Below, piece by piece: positions 13,948 to 25,444 of a stretch of 64,000 nucleotides of DNA. The position numbers and the translations under genes are program-made. The notes under the pieces were generated by a model. It had not been told where the DNA came from. It saw only the letters and a program-made list of their open reading frames with translations, and did not search any database. The stretch's first letter is position 1; the number at the start of each line of letters is the position of its first letter. The DNA is from Chamaecrista fasciculata (taxonomy: Eukaryota; Streptophyta; Magnoliopsida; Fabales; Fabaceae), in NCBI GenBank assembly GCA_003254925.1, contig QANZ01011824.1, positions 40,759 through 104,758 of the forward strand, written 5' to 3'.

Positions 13948-15600
13948 TTATTATATGGTTCCCAGCAGCTCGTAAGTCCTGATTTTTTTTCTTCTTTCTT
14001 GCATCTGTCATTGTTCAAATTTTTTTTGTAAGTATATGATTGGATCTATTTGTGCAATAAGTAATCTCAGAGTGGGCTCCTTTGGTTGAGGAAAAACTAT
14101 TGATCCGTAGAGCATGATAAAAATTTTATATTAGTGTTGTGCATTTGAGAGGATGAATAAATATTTTTGGCATTGTGCATTTAAGTGTCACATGCTGACA
14201 GAATACACATTTTACTGGTTGTTTTACTGAAAATTGATGCATTAACCTTTGTTGTATGGGACAATGAAATTAACTGTATCTATTTGGTAAACATTGGGAA
14301 ATGGGATGATGAGACAAGCATTGAACCTGGTATGGTATTTTTACAAACCTACAACGGCTTAGTAATAGAGCAGGGTTCAGAGTTTTGATTGACTGAGGAC
14401 CAGGGATGTTAGCTCTCCAAAGACGTTGCTGTGAAAGGGACTTGGATAGTATATACTATATAGGATGTCTAGGCCCCACATTAAGTCATATGGGACTCTT
14501 GATTTAGTACTTTAGTGTTTTGGTGCTTCTCTTTCCACGGCTAGCTTTTGAGGAAGTTTCTCCAAGATCACTTAGGTCTCATCGAGTCATCATTTACTGT
14601 GTTGAAATTCTCTTTTTGTCTTGTTCCTGAGTTCAATTTCATAAGATAAGAATGCATACCCAAATTTAGTAGTGGGAAGGAGGGACTATGTACTCCACTG
14701 CTTGTTCTGAAAGTTGTTTTGAAGTGCCAATATTACCCTAACTGTTGACATGTGCAAAGATAGAACATATTGGCGTCAGTTGATCCATATAGCCCATCCT
14801 ACCTAGTGGGAAAAGGTTTTGGTTGTTGTGATCATTAGAAATCGTAAATATGTGGTAAACATCTCACCACAAGGATATAGTAGGAGAAAGATCCTATCCT
14901 ATGAAAGCTCTTGCAAGAAGTTGCATCAACATTATTTCCATGAGGTTGATGTGGTTGTTGAGGTTTTGTAGTCTGGAACTGACTTCAATTCGTTGTGGCT
15001 TGCTTGAGGCACCTTAACATTTTAAAACACCAGAATATTCTTTCATAAAAATGATGTAGAAAATTTCATTTGGAACCTAAAAATGGGATGCCTTAGGTTT
15101 ATACCTATGGCTTGCTCTGCCGAGGGTTTACTTGTAGTCAATTCCAAAATGTTTGGAAAGTAGGTTGATTTTGACATTTTGATCTAAGTTATGTGGCCTG
15201 TCCAAATGTTGAACTGATTCAAAGGAGGTTCGTAGGTTCTACACCTTGATAGCAAGATCCTTTTTGCTTTTGGTCATGTTCTGATATAGTCAGATTGAAA
15301 CGTTACCGGTATCCTATTTTTTTTGGCACCATTTGCAATTTTAGATGGAACTGTGCTGATTTGTCACGTGGGTATGATGCAGAAGGCAGACAAGAGGTGA
15401 TCATTGGTGGAAGAAAACTCTAAAACATGCAGGGCATTTTGGAAGAGAATGAGAATAAATCGAGGGAGTATTCTGGGATTTATTTCCTTGTGATTTTATT
15501 ATTCGTTTAATTTTTTTTATTGTACAAATTTATTAGTTCTCATGGCTGCTGATGTCAATGTTTTTGTATAGTTTAAGGCGGTCTCGGTATTGGAAGGTTC
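13948..15600 (+). other. Probable ASG2 3' UTR with a 3' UTR intron
   Basis: Soon after the stop codon at 13945-13947 a strong donor (CAGCTC|GTAAGT at 13972) is followed by a plausible acceptor (GATGCAG|AAG, exon from 15383). An AATAAA lies at about 15453, so the transcript could end near 15500-15600. This is inferred from splice and poly(A) motifs only. No coding sequence is seen, and a SINE-like fragment lies inside the proposed intron. Confidence 0.4.
14751..14830 (+). repeat. SINE-like 3' end fragment, copy 1
   Basis: A block of about 75 bp, running from TGTGCAAAG through TTGATCCATATAGCC and CCTACCTAGTGGGAAAA to a TTGTTGT tail, recurs at 61092-61178. The short G/C-rich body with a (TTG)n tail resembles the 3' ends of plant SINEs. 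The 5' tRNA-like half is not seen, so the class is tentative. Confidence 0.4.
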
Positions 15601-16264
15601 CATTCCCTGTATATATAGACCGAGTCAGATGTGGTTTTGGTAACTATTAAATCAGGATCTTGAACATAGAATGATGTCATGTACTCAAAACTTCCTCATC
15701 TTGAGGATTCTTATCGTATTTATTATTTCATACCACTGCTTGTTCGGGAAGTTGTTTTCCAATACTTGGAGTTGGATAATAGGAAAAATATTTATTCAAG
15801 CTTTTGCTGGGAGTGTGCGATTTCATTCTTCGGATGCTTAATTTTTTGAATTACTTATATACTGTACAGGAAAAACAATCACAAAGTTTGAACACTCATA
15901 AGCAGTGAATATTTTCTGGCTTGCTGTCTCGGTCAGGCTTGGATCCTTTAAAGTGCCAATATTAGTGTATTTTGCACAGTTTTGAGAAAGATTAGTAGAG
16001 AGAGAAAATGTGGACTCACAAAATAATAGCGTATGGAACTCACTTTTTTCTCTATCTTTGTTTCTCTCTAAACTATATCAAATGCACTAACAGTCACATT
16101 AAAGAGGATTCAAATCCATCTCAACCTCGCCAAATAGGCAACCTCAAAAGATTCCTGGCGTCTTTACACGTTGTGTATGGTTTGAATGTTCCTATCATCC
16201 TATGGTTATAACCATAGAGAAAAGCCATGGTTTTGCAGGAACATGAATATGACCCATTACCTAT
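15601..16264. other. Spacer, nothing recognised
   Basis: Only short chance ORFs occur here. I see no conserved coding sequence or complete repeat. Confidence 0.5.
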
Positions 16265-16516
16265 GAAGCATGGACACGGGACACGACACGGACACGGACA
16301 TAGCGACACGTCAAACTCTCAAAATTACGTGACACGACACGGCATATATTTATATATAAATAATTAAATATTCATAATTTTTAATAAAAAATTTAAAAAT
16401 TACAATTTCTATTCATAATATATGTCATATATATTATTATTTTCTCTTGTATGTCATGTTAAAGTTACCAAAAATTAATTTATATTCTAAAATTTATGAA
16501 TATGTGTCGTGTCGGT
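16265..16516. mobile_element. Inverted-repeat element with GACACG-rich ends, interrupted by the N gap
   Basis: It starts GAAGCATGGACACGGG and continues with several GACACG/GACACGG units, then AT-rich sequence. It matches, in inverse orientation, the right end and body of the complete copy at 22249-22586. The other end would fall within the unsequenced gap 16517-16846, so its boundary is unknown. Confidence 0.65.
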
Positions 16517-16846
16517 NNNNNNNNNNNNNNNNNNNNNNNNNNNNNNNNNNNNNNNNNNNNNNNNNNNNNNNNNNNNNNNNNNNNNNNNNNNNNNNNNNNN
16601 NNNNNNNNNNNNNNNNNNNNNNNNNNNNNNNNNNNNNNNNNNNNNNNNNNNNNNNNNNNNNNNNNNNNNNNNNNNNNNNNNNNNNNNNNNNNNNNNNNNN
16701 NNNNNNNNNNNNNNNNNNNNNNNNNNNNNNNNNNNNNNNNNNNNNNNNNNNNNNNNNNNNNNNNNNNNNNNNNNNNNNNNNNNNNNNNNNNNNNNNNNNN
16801 NNNNNNNNNNNNNNNNNNNNNNNNNNNNNNNNNNNNNNNNNNNNNN
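16517..16846. other. Assembly gap (330 N)
   Basis: This is a run of N. Sequence of one repeat enters it on the left and a different, highly palindromic repeat leaves it on the right, so the gap probably reflects failure to assemble repeats. The true length is unknown. Confidence 0.98.
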
Positions 16847-17440
16847 CTCTACACAATGGTATAACTTTCGGAGTCTGAAAACACACTTTTTTAATCCTAA
16901 AGTTATACCATTATGTAGAACACGATAATTTTCGAATTCAAAAAGTGTGTTCTCAGATTCTGAAAGTTATTCCATTGTGTAGAGCACGAAAAAATAAAAA
17001 TTTTGATATAAAATTTATACAAAACGGAGTTCGGATGGATAAGTTATGGATCTGCAAAGCTTAAAAACCGGGACTGTCAATTTATGACGTCATATGACGT
17101 CAAATCGCAGAATTTGCTGCGATTTGCTCAGTATGCCATTTGCTAAACGATTGCTGACTTTCCCGGTTTTTAAATTTTGCACATCCATAACTTATTCATC
17201 CGAACTCCGTTTTGTATAAATTTTATATTAAAATTTTTATTTTTTCGTGCTCTATACAATGGTATAACTTTCAGAATCTAAGAACACACTTTTTGAATTC
17301 GAAAATTATCTTGCTCTACACAATGGTATAACTTTAGGATTAAAAAAGTGTGTTTTCAGACTCCGAAAGTTATACCATTGTGTAGAACACAAACAAATAA
17401 AAATTTTGATATAAAATTTGTACAAAACGGAGTTCGGATG
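16847..17440. repeat. Layered palindrome (fold-back) centred near 17100
   Basis: Two arms of about 190-200 bp (around 16850-17060 and 17160-17375) are inverted copies, sharing blocks such as AAAACGGAGTTCGGATG and CCGAACTCCGTTTTG. Each arm contains a smaller inverted pair built from ACACAATGGTATAACTTT and its inverse. At the centre is the perfect 18-bp palindrome TGACGTCATATGACGTCA (17085-17102), followed by a short dyad, AAATCGCAG...CTGCGATTT. Part of the arm motif reappears at 17385-17435. No ORF is seen. The left end is lost in the N gap. The class is unknown. Confidence 0.75.
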
Positions 17441-19075
17441 AAATGAAGTTAATCTTGTGTAATATGTAGAAAATTAGAGAGCTTGAGGAGGGACTAAATT
17501 GAACACAATTTTTATTATACAAAGACTATAAATACAATTTGCTCTTTTATCACTAAACTTACTATTTATCAATATTTTTTTTAACCATTTGGAGAGAAAT
17601 TTTAATTTTTTTTAAAAAAAATTGGTGGTACCATTTAATTGGCTAAACTTGAATCAAAATGTGTATGCTATTTAGGGAGTAAATATAATATTTTGGGTCT
17701 AACTTTATTTTTCTATATTATTGTAATAAAAAAATTTATTTTTTAAAATAATTTAAAAAAAAAATAAAGGAAAAACGGGTACATGAAATCGTAGTCAGGA
17801 CTGCAATTTCAATTAACACACGCTTAAGCGTGTGTCACTTTTTTTAAAAAAAAAATGGGTGCCACGTGGCACCCATCTTTAGAATTATTTTTTTTGTTTA
17901 GATGATGTGGCTTTTTTTTTTGTATTATAAAAATAAAAAAACCCTTATCAGTATGACCTGTTGTTTGTTTCACAACAGGAATGGTAACTTCAAAAAAGAA
18001 AACACGTGATCTGCAGGCAAACACTAGTTCGTGCAACCCATTCCTAGTTAAAACGTTTACAACGTGCTTTCTATTCTTTTGAGTACCCTTTTGTTTTTGG
18101 TGGGGACAATGGACTGTATATCAACTAAAATCTGTAATTATTTTATCAAAATAGCTATAACGAACATGAGGGTGTGTTAGTCTTAGCTTTAATTGCTTAC
18201 TTATGGTAGTTACGATCTAATCCAAATCATCAATCAATGAAGAAATCGTCTTCATTTGGGTTTAGATCCACTCGTACATGTATAGAAGAGTCTGCTTAAT
18301 CCATTGGGAAATTAGGAGCTGGTTAGTATTTTATTTTGATTACCTAAAAATAGAAGAGAATGAGAAATGATATTACGAGGAATTGAGTCTAATGAAAAGA
18401 ATTAATTTCTTATAACATGATTAATTGAACTTTGAATCTCTCTATCATAAGAAGTCACCAACAATATGTAAAATAAAATAAAATAAAATAAGTGGAGAGA
18501 TAATTATAATGTGATTTTGTTTTATGGGGTGTTTGAAAGAGCCGTGGAATTAGGGGTAGAATGAAGATTCTAGATAGTTAAATTAGATATGCTTAAATTA
18601 TTGACCATATAATGTGGAAAATGTGGTGGCTTCTATAACCCTATACCTACCTAGATAAGGTTCTTCTTAATCCTGCCTACACAATTTTGTCGAACCCATG
18701 TTATGTCATGTTATACATATAAAGCCTCGTCATATGGGATTTCAATAATCCTCATCTACCATTTTCTCTTGATCTTCGTAATATCCAAGGATGAATGAAT
18801 AGGATCCTAATAATAAAAATAATAATATTATTCTGAAAAGGAAGAAAGAAGGAAAGAACGAAGAATGTTGTGTGGCATGAATATTAAAAGCGACACGAAA
18901 CTGCGAATTCCATTTTAAAAAAACAAAATTGGCACACGGAAACTCAAAAAGTCCATTAACTCTCCTATTTATAATCCCACGCAATCAAACGCTTTCTCTC
19001 GTCGTCTTGGTTTTGTGTGGCCATTACTATTCCTCTATTTATCATATCATCTCACTTCTTCTTCTTATTTTCTAT

Positions 19076-19079
<4 letters not shown>
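17441..19079. other. AT-rich spacer upstream of the PHD gene
   Basis: No gene is recognised. There are poly-A/T runs and a short (ATAAA)n stretch near 18470-18490. The last few hundred bases must include the promoter of the PHD-finger gene; a TATA-like CTATATATT lies near 19072. Confidence 0.5.

Positions 19080-19131
<52 letters not shown>
19080..19131. repeat. Dinucleotide repeats (TC)n then (TA)n in the PHD gene leader
   Basis: About 18 TC units run directly into about 7 TA units, 30-80 bp upstream of the start codon of the PHD-finger gene. CT-rich tracts are common in plant 5' leaders. The length is likely to vary between individuals. Confidence 0.9.
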
Positions 19132-19161
19132 CTGTGTGTTGTTTATGAAAAATAAAAAACA

Positions 19162-19986
19162 ATGAACACAAAAGCAAGTGAAGCATCATCAGTTTCAGAG
19201 TGTTGCATGTGCGGCGATCGTGGCTTCTCTGACGAGCTTTTCCAGTGCAAACTCTGTCATTTCAGATCTCAACACAGGTTCCTTCTTCCTCACTTTGTTA
19301 TTTGATTAATTCAATTCCTCTATAACCAAAATTGCATAGATTAATTGGTTGAGATTTGATTCAGTTTAATCGAGAGTCTTGTTTCAAGAAATCTATAATT
19401 CATAGTTCATACACAAAAAAAGTATTTATAAAAATTCAATTCCTCTGTTATTCTCTGTTTTGCTCTGTTTGTTGAGATTGATTTATTTTTGTTTTTTGGG
19501 GGATTTGGCAGATACTGCAGTAATCTGTACCCAAAAGTGCAGTGTAAAGGAATCTGCAATTGGTGTTTGATTCAGAAGGAAGAAATCACTGATAAATCAC
19601 CCAAATCTTCCAATTCTTCTTCCTCTTTCAAGAACATCATCAACGCCAACGCCATCGACGACGACACCAAGATCAAGAAATTCAAAAGCGCCGCTATTAC
19701 TAATAATAATACTGTGAATGCCCCTCTCGCTCAAACTCAATTCGCCGCCGGAGCAGGTCGGAAAGGCCTCCAGATCAAGAAACAGAGGTCGCCGGAGACG
19801 AGATCTCCGGCGGCGGCGGTTTCTCCGGCGACGGCGGCAAGGAAGAGGATAGTGACGAACGGTGCATTGGAGGAGAGACTAAGGAGGACGAAATCGGAGG
19901 ATATGGGAAACAGAAACGGCATCATCAGGCATGGATTCAGAAATAAGGTCAGAAGGTATAAGCTTCTCGACGAGGTTATCAGCTAA
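19162..19986 (+). CDS. Plant PHD-finger protein with conserved basic C-terminus
   Basis: Two exons, 19162-19277 and 19512-19986, join through a GT-AG intron to give 196 residues. The N-terminus carries a full C4HC3 PHD-type zinc finger: Cys14-x2-Cys17, Cys29-x2-Cys32, His38-x2-Cys41, Cys54-x2-Cys57. PHD fingers usually read histone H3 tails or mediate protein contacts; no partner can be named. The middle (about 60-145) is low-complexity, rich in Ser, Asn, Ala and Pro, with very GC-rich codons for Ala/Pro near 19740-19850. The C-terminus (E-R-L-R-R-T-K-S-E ... R-N-K-V-R-R-Y-K-L-L-D-E-V) looks like a conserved tail of a small plant zinc-finger family that I recall including At3g60520. The gene has no close neighbours. 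Confidence 0.85.
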
Positions 19987-21333
19987 ATCTGAAAAAAAAA
20001 AAAAAAAGAAGAAGAAGAAGACCAAAGGAACTTTCTAGATAAGGTTTTGGGTTTTTTTTTTTTTAATTTAGTTGTGCCCATATATATATATATACAATAC
20101 AATGTACAGAACTCAGTTGAAATTGAAATGAAATGATCATTTCCTTAAATATTTGAGAAGCTTGATTGATTTGGTTTCGGAGGGGAATTGAATAAGGGTG
20201 AGACTTAGATAAGGTTAATTATATTTTTGGTATAAAATTATTCAATTAACCTTTGATACGTGATAAAATTTGTTTTATAACTAATTATGATATAAAAAAA
20301 AGAATATTACACATATATTTTTACACAATTAATCATAGAAGAAGAATATAAATTAAGTTTAAGATTAGATTATAATGTAAAGTTATGTAATAGGTCATGA
20401 ATCATTAAGATAATGACACGTAGAATAGTTAATTATATGTAATTAGTGATGTAATTTCATATACAGTTTAGTATTAAATTACATCAATGATTATAAATAC
20501 GTTACATCAGTAATTACATCATATGTTAATAATTAAACTTTGCGGTCTGAGACTAACTGGTAAGTTTACGAGTGAATGACTGTTAATAAAGTTACGATGA
20601 CGAAATTGGGGAGAATGTTAATGAATGGCAGGAGCGTCATCTTTAATTGAATTCAATTTGCATGCCAAAATGGGTAAATGAATCATCCTTTAACAGTGTA
20701 TGATACAGTAGATGATAGAATATGAATATTATTGTGCGCATTAGAATTTAGAATTGCGTACTAGGAAAATACTACTATTTAAAACTGTAGTAGTAATGAA
20801 TTGTAGAAAAAATCTGGAATTGAATGATGGGGGGAAGTTTCTAGGCAAGTTGTGTAATTGATTGTGTTGTGTTGTGGGGCAGTGAGTGAGTGCACTCGTT
20901 TTCAAGTCTAAAGTATGAAGTGGAATGGAATGGAATCAAAATTCCAATTCACTTTAGTCCCCACACACCTTGACTTAATGGTCAACTCCTATTTCGCTAT
21001 TTCTTCTACCCAACAAACAACCCCTTCAAATATTTTATTAAGTGCAATCAAGAAAATTGAATAAAAAAATGTACATACATAATTTATGAAAAAAAAATGG
21101 GGTAGAGTTTTTTATATTCTGTCCTTAAGGTTTCACCACTTGTAAGTTTAATTTCCTTTTCGAAAAATTATAAGTTGAATTTATATTCTCTATCTTTTTA
21201 TAATTGATCATATACAAAATGTATATTTAATATTCTTTCTCATACACAAAATTTTTATCACACGTTAAATATTTATTAAAAAATTTTATAATAAAAATGT
21301 AAAGAATTTTACTTAATTTTTCTTATATATATA
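19987..21333. other. PHD gene 3' flank and AT-rich spacer
   Basis: A poly-A and GAA-rich run directly follows the stop codon. Further on the sequence is AT-rich with no recognised gene or complete repeat before the Helitron at 21334. Confidence 0.5.
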
Positions 21334-21512
21334 TCTAATATTATATGGCTCCACCCCTTTTTGGTTGTCATGTTTAAAACTATAGTCTATGAAATTAAAA
21401 ATAAGAGAAAATTTTCTATTTAGTCTCTCTTTCTTTACTAAGTTAACAATTTAGTCCATTATTTATTTTACATACATATTTGCGTGCCTGTTAGGGCACG
21501 CAAAGCCCCTAG
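21334..21512 (+). mobile_element. Non-autonomous Helitron, 179 bp, copy 2
   Basis: It has the same features and exactly the same length as the copy at 3323-3501: TC start (TCTAATATTATATGG) after A, a 3' hairpin GCGTGCC-tgtta-GGGCACGC, AAAGCCCCTAG end, then T. The two copies differ by scattered substitutions, so they are separate insertions or old duplicates rather than a recent copy. Confidence 0.85.
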
Positions 21513-21673
21513 TATATATATATTGACAATAATATTATAGGTATTCTCAAAATTTTACATTCTTATATATACTCTTAAGCAAGCCAATTATTAGAAGAGT
21601 AAATCAAAACCAAATAAGAAAACTCTTCAGGCCACAAAAAAAAAAAGAAAACTCTAGTCTTAAAAAATACTAA

Positions 21674-22175
21674 GGCAAAAATTTCAAATCAATTTTTCAA
21701 ATTGATACCTTATTTTTCATTTGTTTTAATTTTGTAATACATATTTTTATAATTTTTCAAATTGGTCTCAAATTTATTTTCAAAAGACAATTTGATCTCC
21801 TTTACTAATGATTTAAACTGATCAGAGAAAAAATTCTTAAAGAATTAGCACATGTATAGTTTCGAACCCGTCACATTTGGTCTTAAAACGAGAGAGATAT
21901 GACTAACTTTACTTATTTAACCGTGAAACAAGTTATTCACTTTTAAGACTCAATTTAACCTCATTTATTAACGACCACAAAGTACTTATTAAAAGAAAGT
22001 TAGTAGCTCTGTATCCATCGTGTTTAAACTTAACAAGAAAGAGATATGATATATCAAGTTTAATATTTTTGGAACCAATTCAAAAATTTATGAAAGTATA
22101 TAGAACAAATCTAGAACAAACAAAATATAAGGGATCAATAAAAAGTCCACCCCCAACCAATTTTAAATTTTGGCC
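21674..22175. mobile_element. Fold-back element, GGCCAAA-ended Mutator-like family
   Basis: The ends are GGCAAAAATTTCAAATCA on the left and the inverse, AAATTTTGGCC, on the right. The interior shares the GAGAGATATGACTAA and TTTAACCGTGAAAC-type blocks with the elements at 3084-3765 and 44905-45428. The flanking 9-mers match only weakly (AAATACTAA / ATGAATTAA), so this is an older or less certain copy. Confidence 0.5.
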
Positions 22176-22248
22176 ATGAATTAATCAACTAATACAAAGA
22201 ACTTTATTTTATATTTCCAAAACTTATTAAATGCTCCTAACAACCTAA

Positions 22249-22586
22249 GAAGCATGGACACTTCATTTTGAAGGCGTGTCGCCGTGTCAGACACGTGTCA
22301 GTGTCCGACACCCGTACGACACCGACACGACACATATTCATAAATTTTAAAATATAAATCAATTTTTTGTGACTTTAACATGACATATAAGAGAAAATAA
22401 TAATACATATGACATATATTATGAATAAAACTTGTAATTTTTAATTTTTTCATTAAAAATTATGAATATTTAATTATTTATATATATAAATATATGACGT
22501 GTCGTGTCGCGTAATTTTGAGAGTTTAGCGTGTCGCTGTGTCCGTGTCCGTGTCGTGTCCCGTGTCCGTGTCAGTGTCCATGCTTC
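22249..22586. mobile_element. Inverted-repeat element with GACACG-rich ends, complete copy
   Basis: The terminal inverted repeat is GAAGCATGGACAC / GTGTCCATGCTTC, with sub-terminal runs of (GACACG)n on one side and (GTGTCC)n on the other around an AT-rich core. Length is 338 bp and it is non-coding. The flanking 8-mers CAACCTAA and CTAGCTAA match at 6 of 8 positions, so hAT ancestry is possible but unproven. An inverted partial copy lies at 16265-16516. Confidence 0.7.
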
Positions 22587-24405
22587 CTAGCTAACAACAC
22601 TAGTTGAATAAATCCTTATTATTTTGGTCATAGAAGGAAAAGAAAAAGATTAAAAGAAATCCCCAATTCCACGGGATATTATTGCTTTAACCTCGTTTTA
22701 CGCTATTCCCATGCCTTGTTTTGCATTTTTCAATGAAAGTGCAATTACAATTGGCTAAATTCATCAAAGCGTTAAACTAACTTTAATGTGTACGTTTGGG
22801 ACATGAACACCACACCACACTACACGCGTATTTATGAATTATAATTTTCATTTGCTCATTTTTCAATGGCCTTAGTTTATGAATATATTAAAGAGTATTA
22901 AAAATTGAAAAAGTTAGCTTATATACTAAATTATTTATAGGTTTAGCACTTTAGCTAACAAAGTAACAAGTAGTCTTTTATCATATCTTTATTATACTTA
23001 TCTATATTTTATTAATTTTATTGTTGAAACACTTCACTTTTTTTCTGAGTTATATATATATATATAAACTCCTTATATTTTGGATCACTAGACCTATTCA
23101 TAATTTATTTTATATAATTGAGCAAAAGTATCATTTAAATATATATTAAATTTCACCTCATATTATAAAAATAAAATAAAATGACATAATTTTCAAATTA
23201 CAAAATATATTCAATTGTGGAAGAAACTAATACTTAGACTTCAACACTTGAAGACGAAAATTGATAATTGATTATGAGGCCTTGCCTATTGATTTAAGGA
23301 AATATTTTTTGTTTTTATTTTCTATTTTTATTTTTAAAATTCTCTTTTAAAATTAAAACATGTATGTTTTCTAAAATTAAAAAAATTATGCTTATTCATA
23401 TTTAAATTATATTAACTTAAATAACAATAGTTTTTATGTGTTTCTGATTATTACTAAATGATGATATTATATAATTAAATAATTTACTTTTGTGTAGATT
23501 TACAAAATATCACAAGTTCATTTTTAAAAATACTAAAAATGTCTTTTTGACGTTTTCGTTTTCTGTTTTCAACCTGTTTGAGGAACCACTTCCAAAAAGT
23601 ATTTTCAAAAAAACCGTACAAAACATATTCTTAGTCATATTTTTTATTTTCTCTGAAAATTAAAAGAAAAAACAGGGCAATCAAACCGGAGGTTTTTAAC
23701 TTTTTATACCAAAAAAAAATTAAGAATAATATTAAAATGATTGTGATGAAATCGCTGATTTGTTACTCATTATTTGAAATCGGTCTATGATTTTATAAAT
23801 TCTGAGTTTAATGATGAGTTAATATAAATTAATATACATAAACGCGTAAGAATTCACTCATTAATAAGAGTGTTTACCCATGAATCAGCTTCGTCGTTAA
23901 GATAACTGATAAATATTGTGTTCATCTCATACCATACGTGCTTCCATTTAATTTGTATATATTATTTAATTAATGTCTTTAAATCAATTTGTAAAATTCC
24001 TGAATTCGGCGCTACACGCTCCTTCATGTCATCATGCATGACCTTTTGCATATAATATTGACTTTTCATTTTATTTTGATTGTTATGATTCAAATTGATA
24101 AAGAAATTATTATTGAGAGTTATAATTTTTTTATAAGATTATTCTTGATGATAATATAATGTTATTAATTTTAAATAATTAATTGTAATGAGCTGTTTTT
24201 GAGCTGCTTTTTATCATACAGTTTCTTAGAGCTGAGCTGTTAAATGATAACTCCAGCCACAAAACACTTCTTTCCGTACACAGATAACATTTTACTGGAA
24301 AACTAATATTTTCTTTTAAAAAGAGAAAAAAACTAAACAATAAGTACTGCGTAATTAATTAACAATAGTCCTTACGAGTTACGAGTGATTAGACATTAAT
24401 TACAT
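22587..24405. other. AT-rich spacer, nothing recognised
   Basis: There is no gene or complete repeat. Low-complexity A/T tracts and a short (TA)n run at about 23048-23066 are the only landmarks. Confidence 0.55.
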
Positions 24406-24510
24406 ATCTACTATCTACTAATCTACTATCTATTAATCTATTAATCTACTAATCTACTAATCTACTAATCTACTAATCTACTATCTACTAATCTACTAAT
24501 CTTCTACTAC
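24406..24510. repeat. Imperfect tandem repeat of TCTACTAA-type 8-mers
   Basis: About a dozen units of TCTACTAA and variants (TCTATTAA, TCTACTA) run head to tail, just upstream of the promoter-like region. Confidence 0.85.
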
Positions 24511-24519
24511 AAAACAATG

Positions 24520-25090
24520 TTTTGCTTTGCACACGTGTCGAATTTTCCTTGCAAGTTGGCCCACTATTATTTTCCCAGTTGCTGCCAAAAAATGGCACGT
24601 GTCCCTGAAAAATTGCTTCTCCATTTTTTTGCTTTTTAAACCAAATAAAAAACTCAATCTCAGCATTGCTTCTGCCACCTTCTCATTTCATCAAATTTCA
24701 ACACGTGTATCTGGACTTCTCCCGCCCCAAGTTTTAAATTCACATTTCAATTCAATTTCAAATTTCAAAACTCACCAATATCTCAACCTCTCGCATCTTT
24801 TTTTCATTTTAACCAAAAAACCAAAACTTCTTCCCACCCAATTTTCAGAATTCAGATATGAACTTCAACTCCTCCTCCTCCTCAAATCTCAAATCTCATA
24901 TCTCAAATCTCAAAAGCTTGGTTTGCAATCTCATATCTGAAATCTCATATCTCAAATATCAAATACTTCTCAATCCTCTTCTGCATCAGTTAGCTCTGCC
25001 TTTTGTCATCTCTCTCATTTCACAATGCTCTTTAACCCAAAATCGCAGGCCACACCGACCTTCCTCTTCTTTCTCCCTTAAACCCTAACC
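24520..25090 (+). promoter_or_regulatory. Promoter-like region with three ACGTG boxes and a telo-box
   Basis: Three ABRE/G-box-like sites occur: ACACGTGTCG near 24531, GCACGTGTCC near 24595 and ACACGTGTAT near 24701. A long pyrimidine-rich stretch follows, full of CTCAAATCTC/CTCATATCTC repeats. A telo-box, AAACCCTAA, lies at 25080-25088, just before the first mini-ORF. In plants this combination is typical of promoters and leaders of growth-related genes. That it drives transcription is inference. Confidence 0.4.
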
Positions 25091-25097
25091 TACAACT

Positions 25098-25223
25098 ATG
25101 ATCCGCCGTCATTTTTGTCAGCCACCAGTGCCGTCGCGGAGATCTATCAGCTTCCTCTGCGATTTCCTCCGCGGAGGTCCTCGGTTGCTTTCCCGCCGCC
25201 CCTGCCACGGTTATTTCAGGTAA
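25098..25223 (+). CDS. Mini-ORF 1 (41 codons), putative short peptide or leader exon
   Basis: ATG at 25098 opens a 41-residue Arg-rich frame ending ...L-L-S-R-R-P-C-H-G-Y-F-R before TAA at 25221. The stop overlaps a possible splice donor (CAG|GTAACC), so this may equally be a noncoding or leader exon. The last 78 nt align without gaps to mini-ORF 2 (about 82% identity). I recognise no known peptide family, and it is GC-rich relative to the surroundings. Confidence 0.3.
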   Translation: MIRRHFCQPPVPSRRSISFLCDFLRGGPRLLSRRPCHGYFR

Positions 25224-25357
25224 CCAATGTCGCCGATTTGGCATTATTTGTAGGCATCGTAGTTCGTCAGGCTTCTTTGGCTGAATGAAAAAATTGATCA
25301 TCGTCATACTCATTCCGCTTCTCTTTCACTTCGACAGGTTTGTTCTCTGGGCTTTTC

Positions 25358-25444
25358 ATGTCGACGGTCAGCATCCTGTCCGATTTACTCCGCCGACGTC
25401 GTCGCTTGCTTTTCCGCCGCCTCTGCCACCGTCATTTCCGGTAA
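25358..25444 (+). CDS. Mini-ORF 2 (28 codons), diverged duplicate of mini-ORF 1
   Basis: ATG at 25358 opens M-S-T-V-S-I-L-S-D-L-L-R-R-R-R-R and ends ...R-R-L-C-H-R-H-F-R, then TAA. It also overlaps a donor-like CG|GTAAGC. Of 14 differences from mini-ORF 1 over 78 nt, about 11 change the amino acid, so protein-level constraint is not evident. The duplication itself is clear; coding status is doubtful. Confidence 0.3.
   Translation: MSTVSILSDLLRRRRRLLFRRLCHRHFR

Noticed and set aside
16447-16928. Long ORFs through 16.5-16.9 kb
   Set aside because: They consist of translated N bases.
24527-24940. 137-codon ORF
   Set aside because: It runs through promoter-like and CTCAAATCTC-repeat sequence and has no family features.
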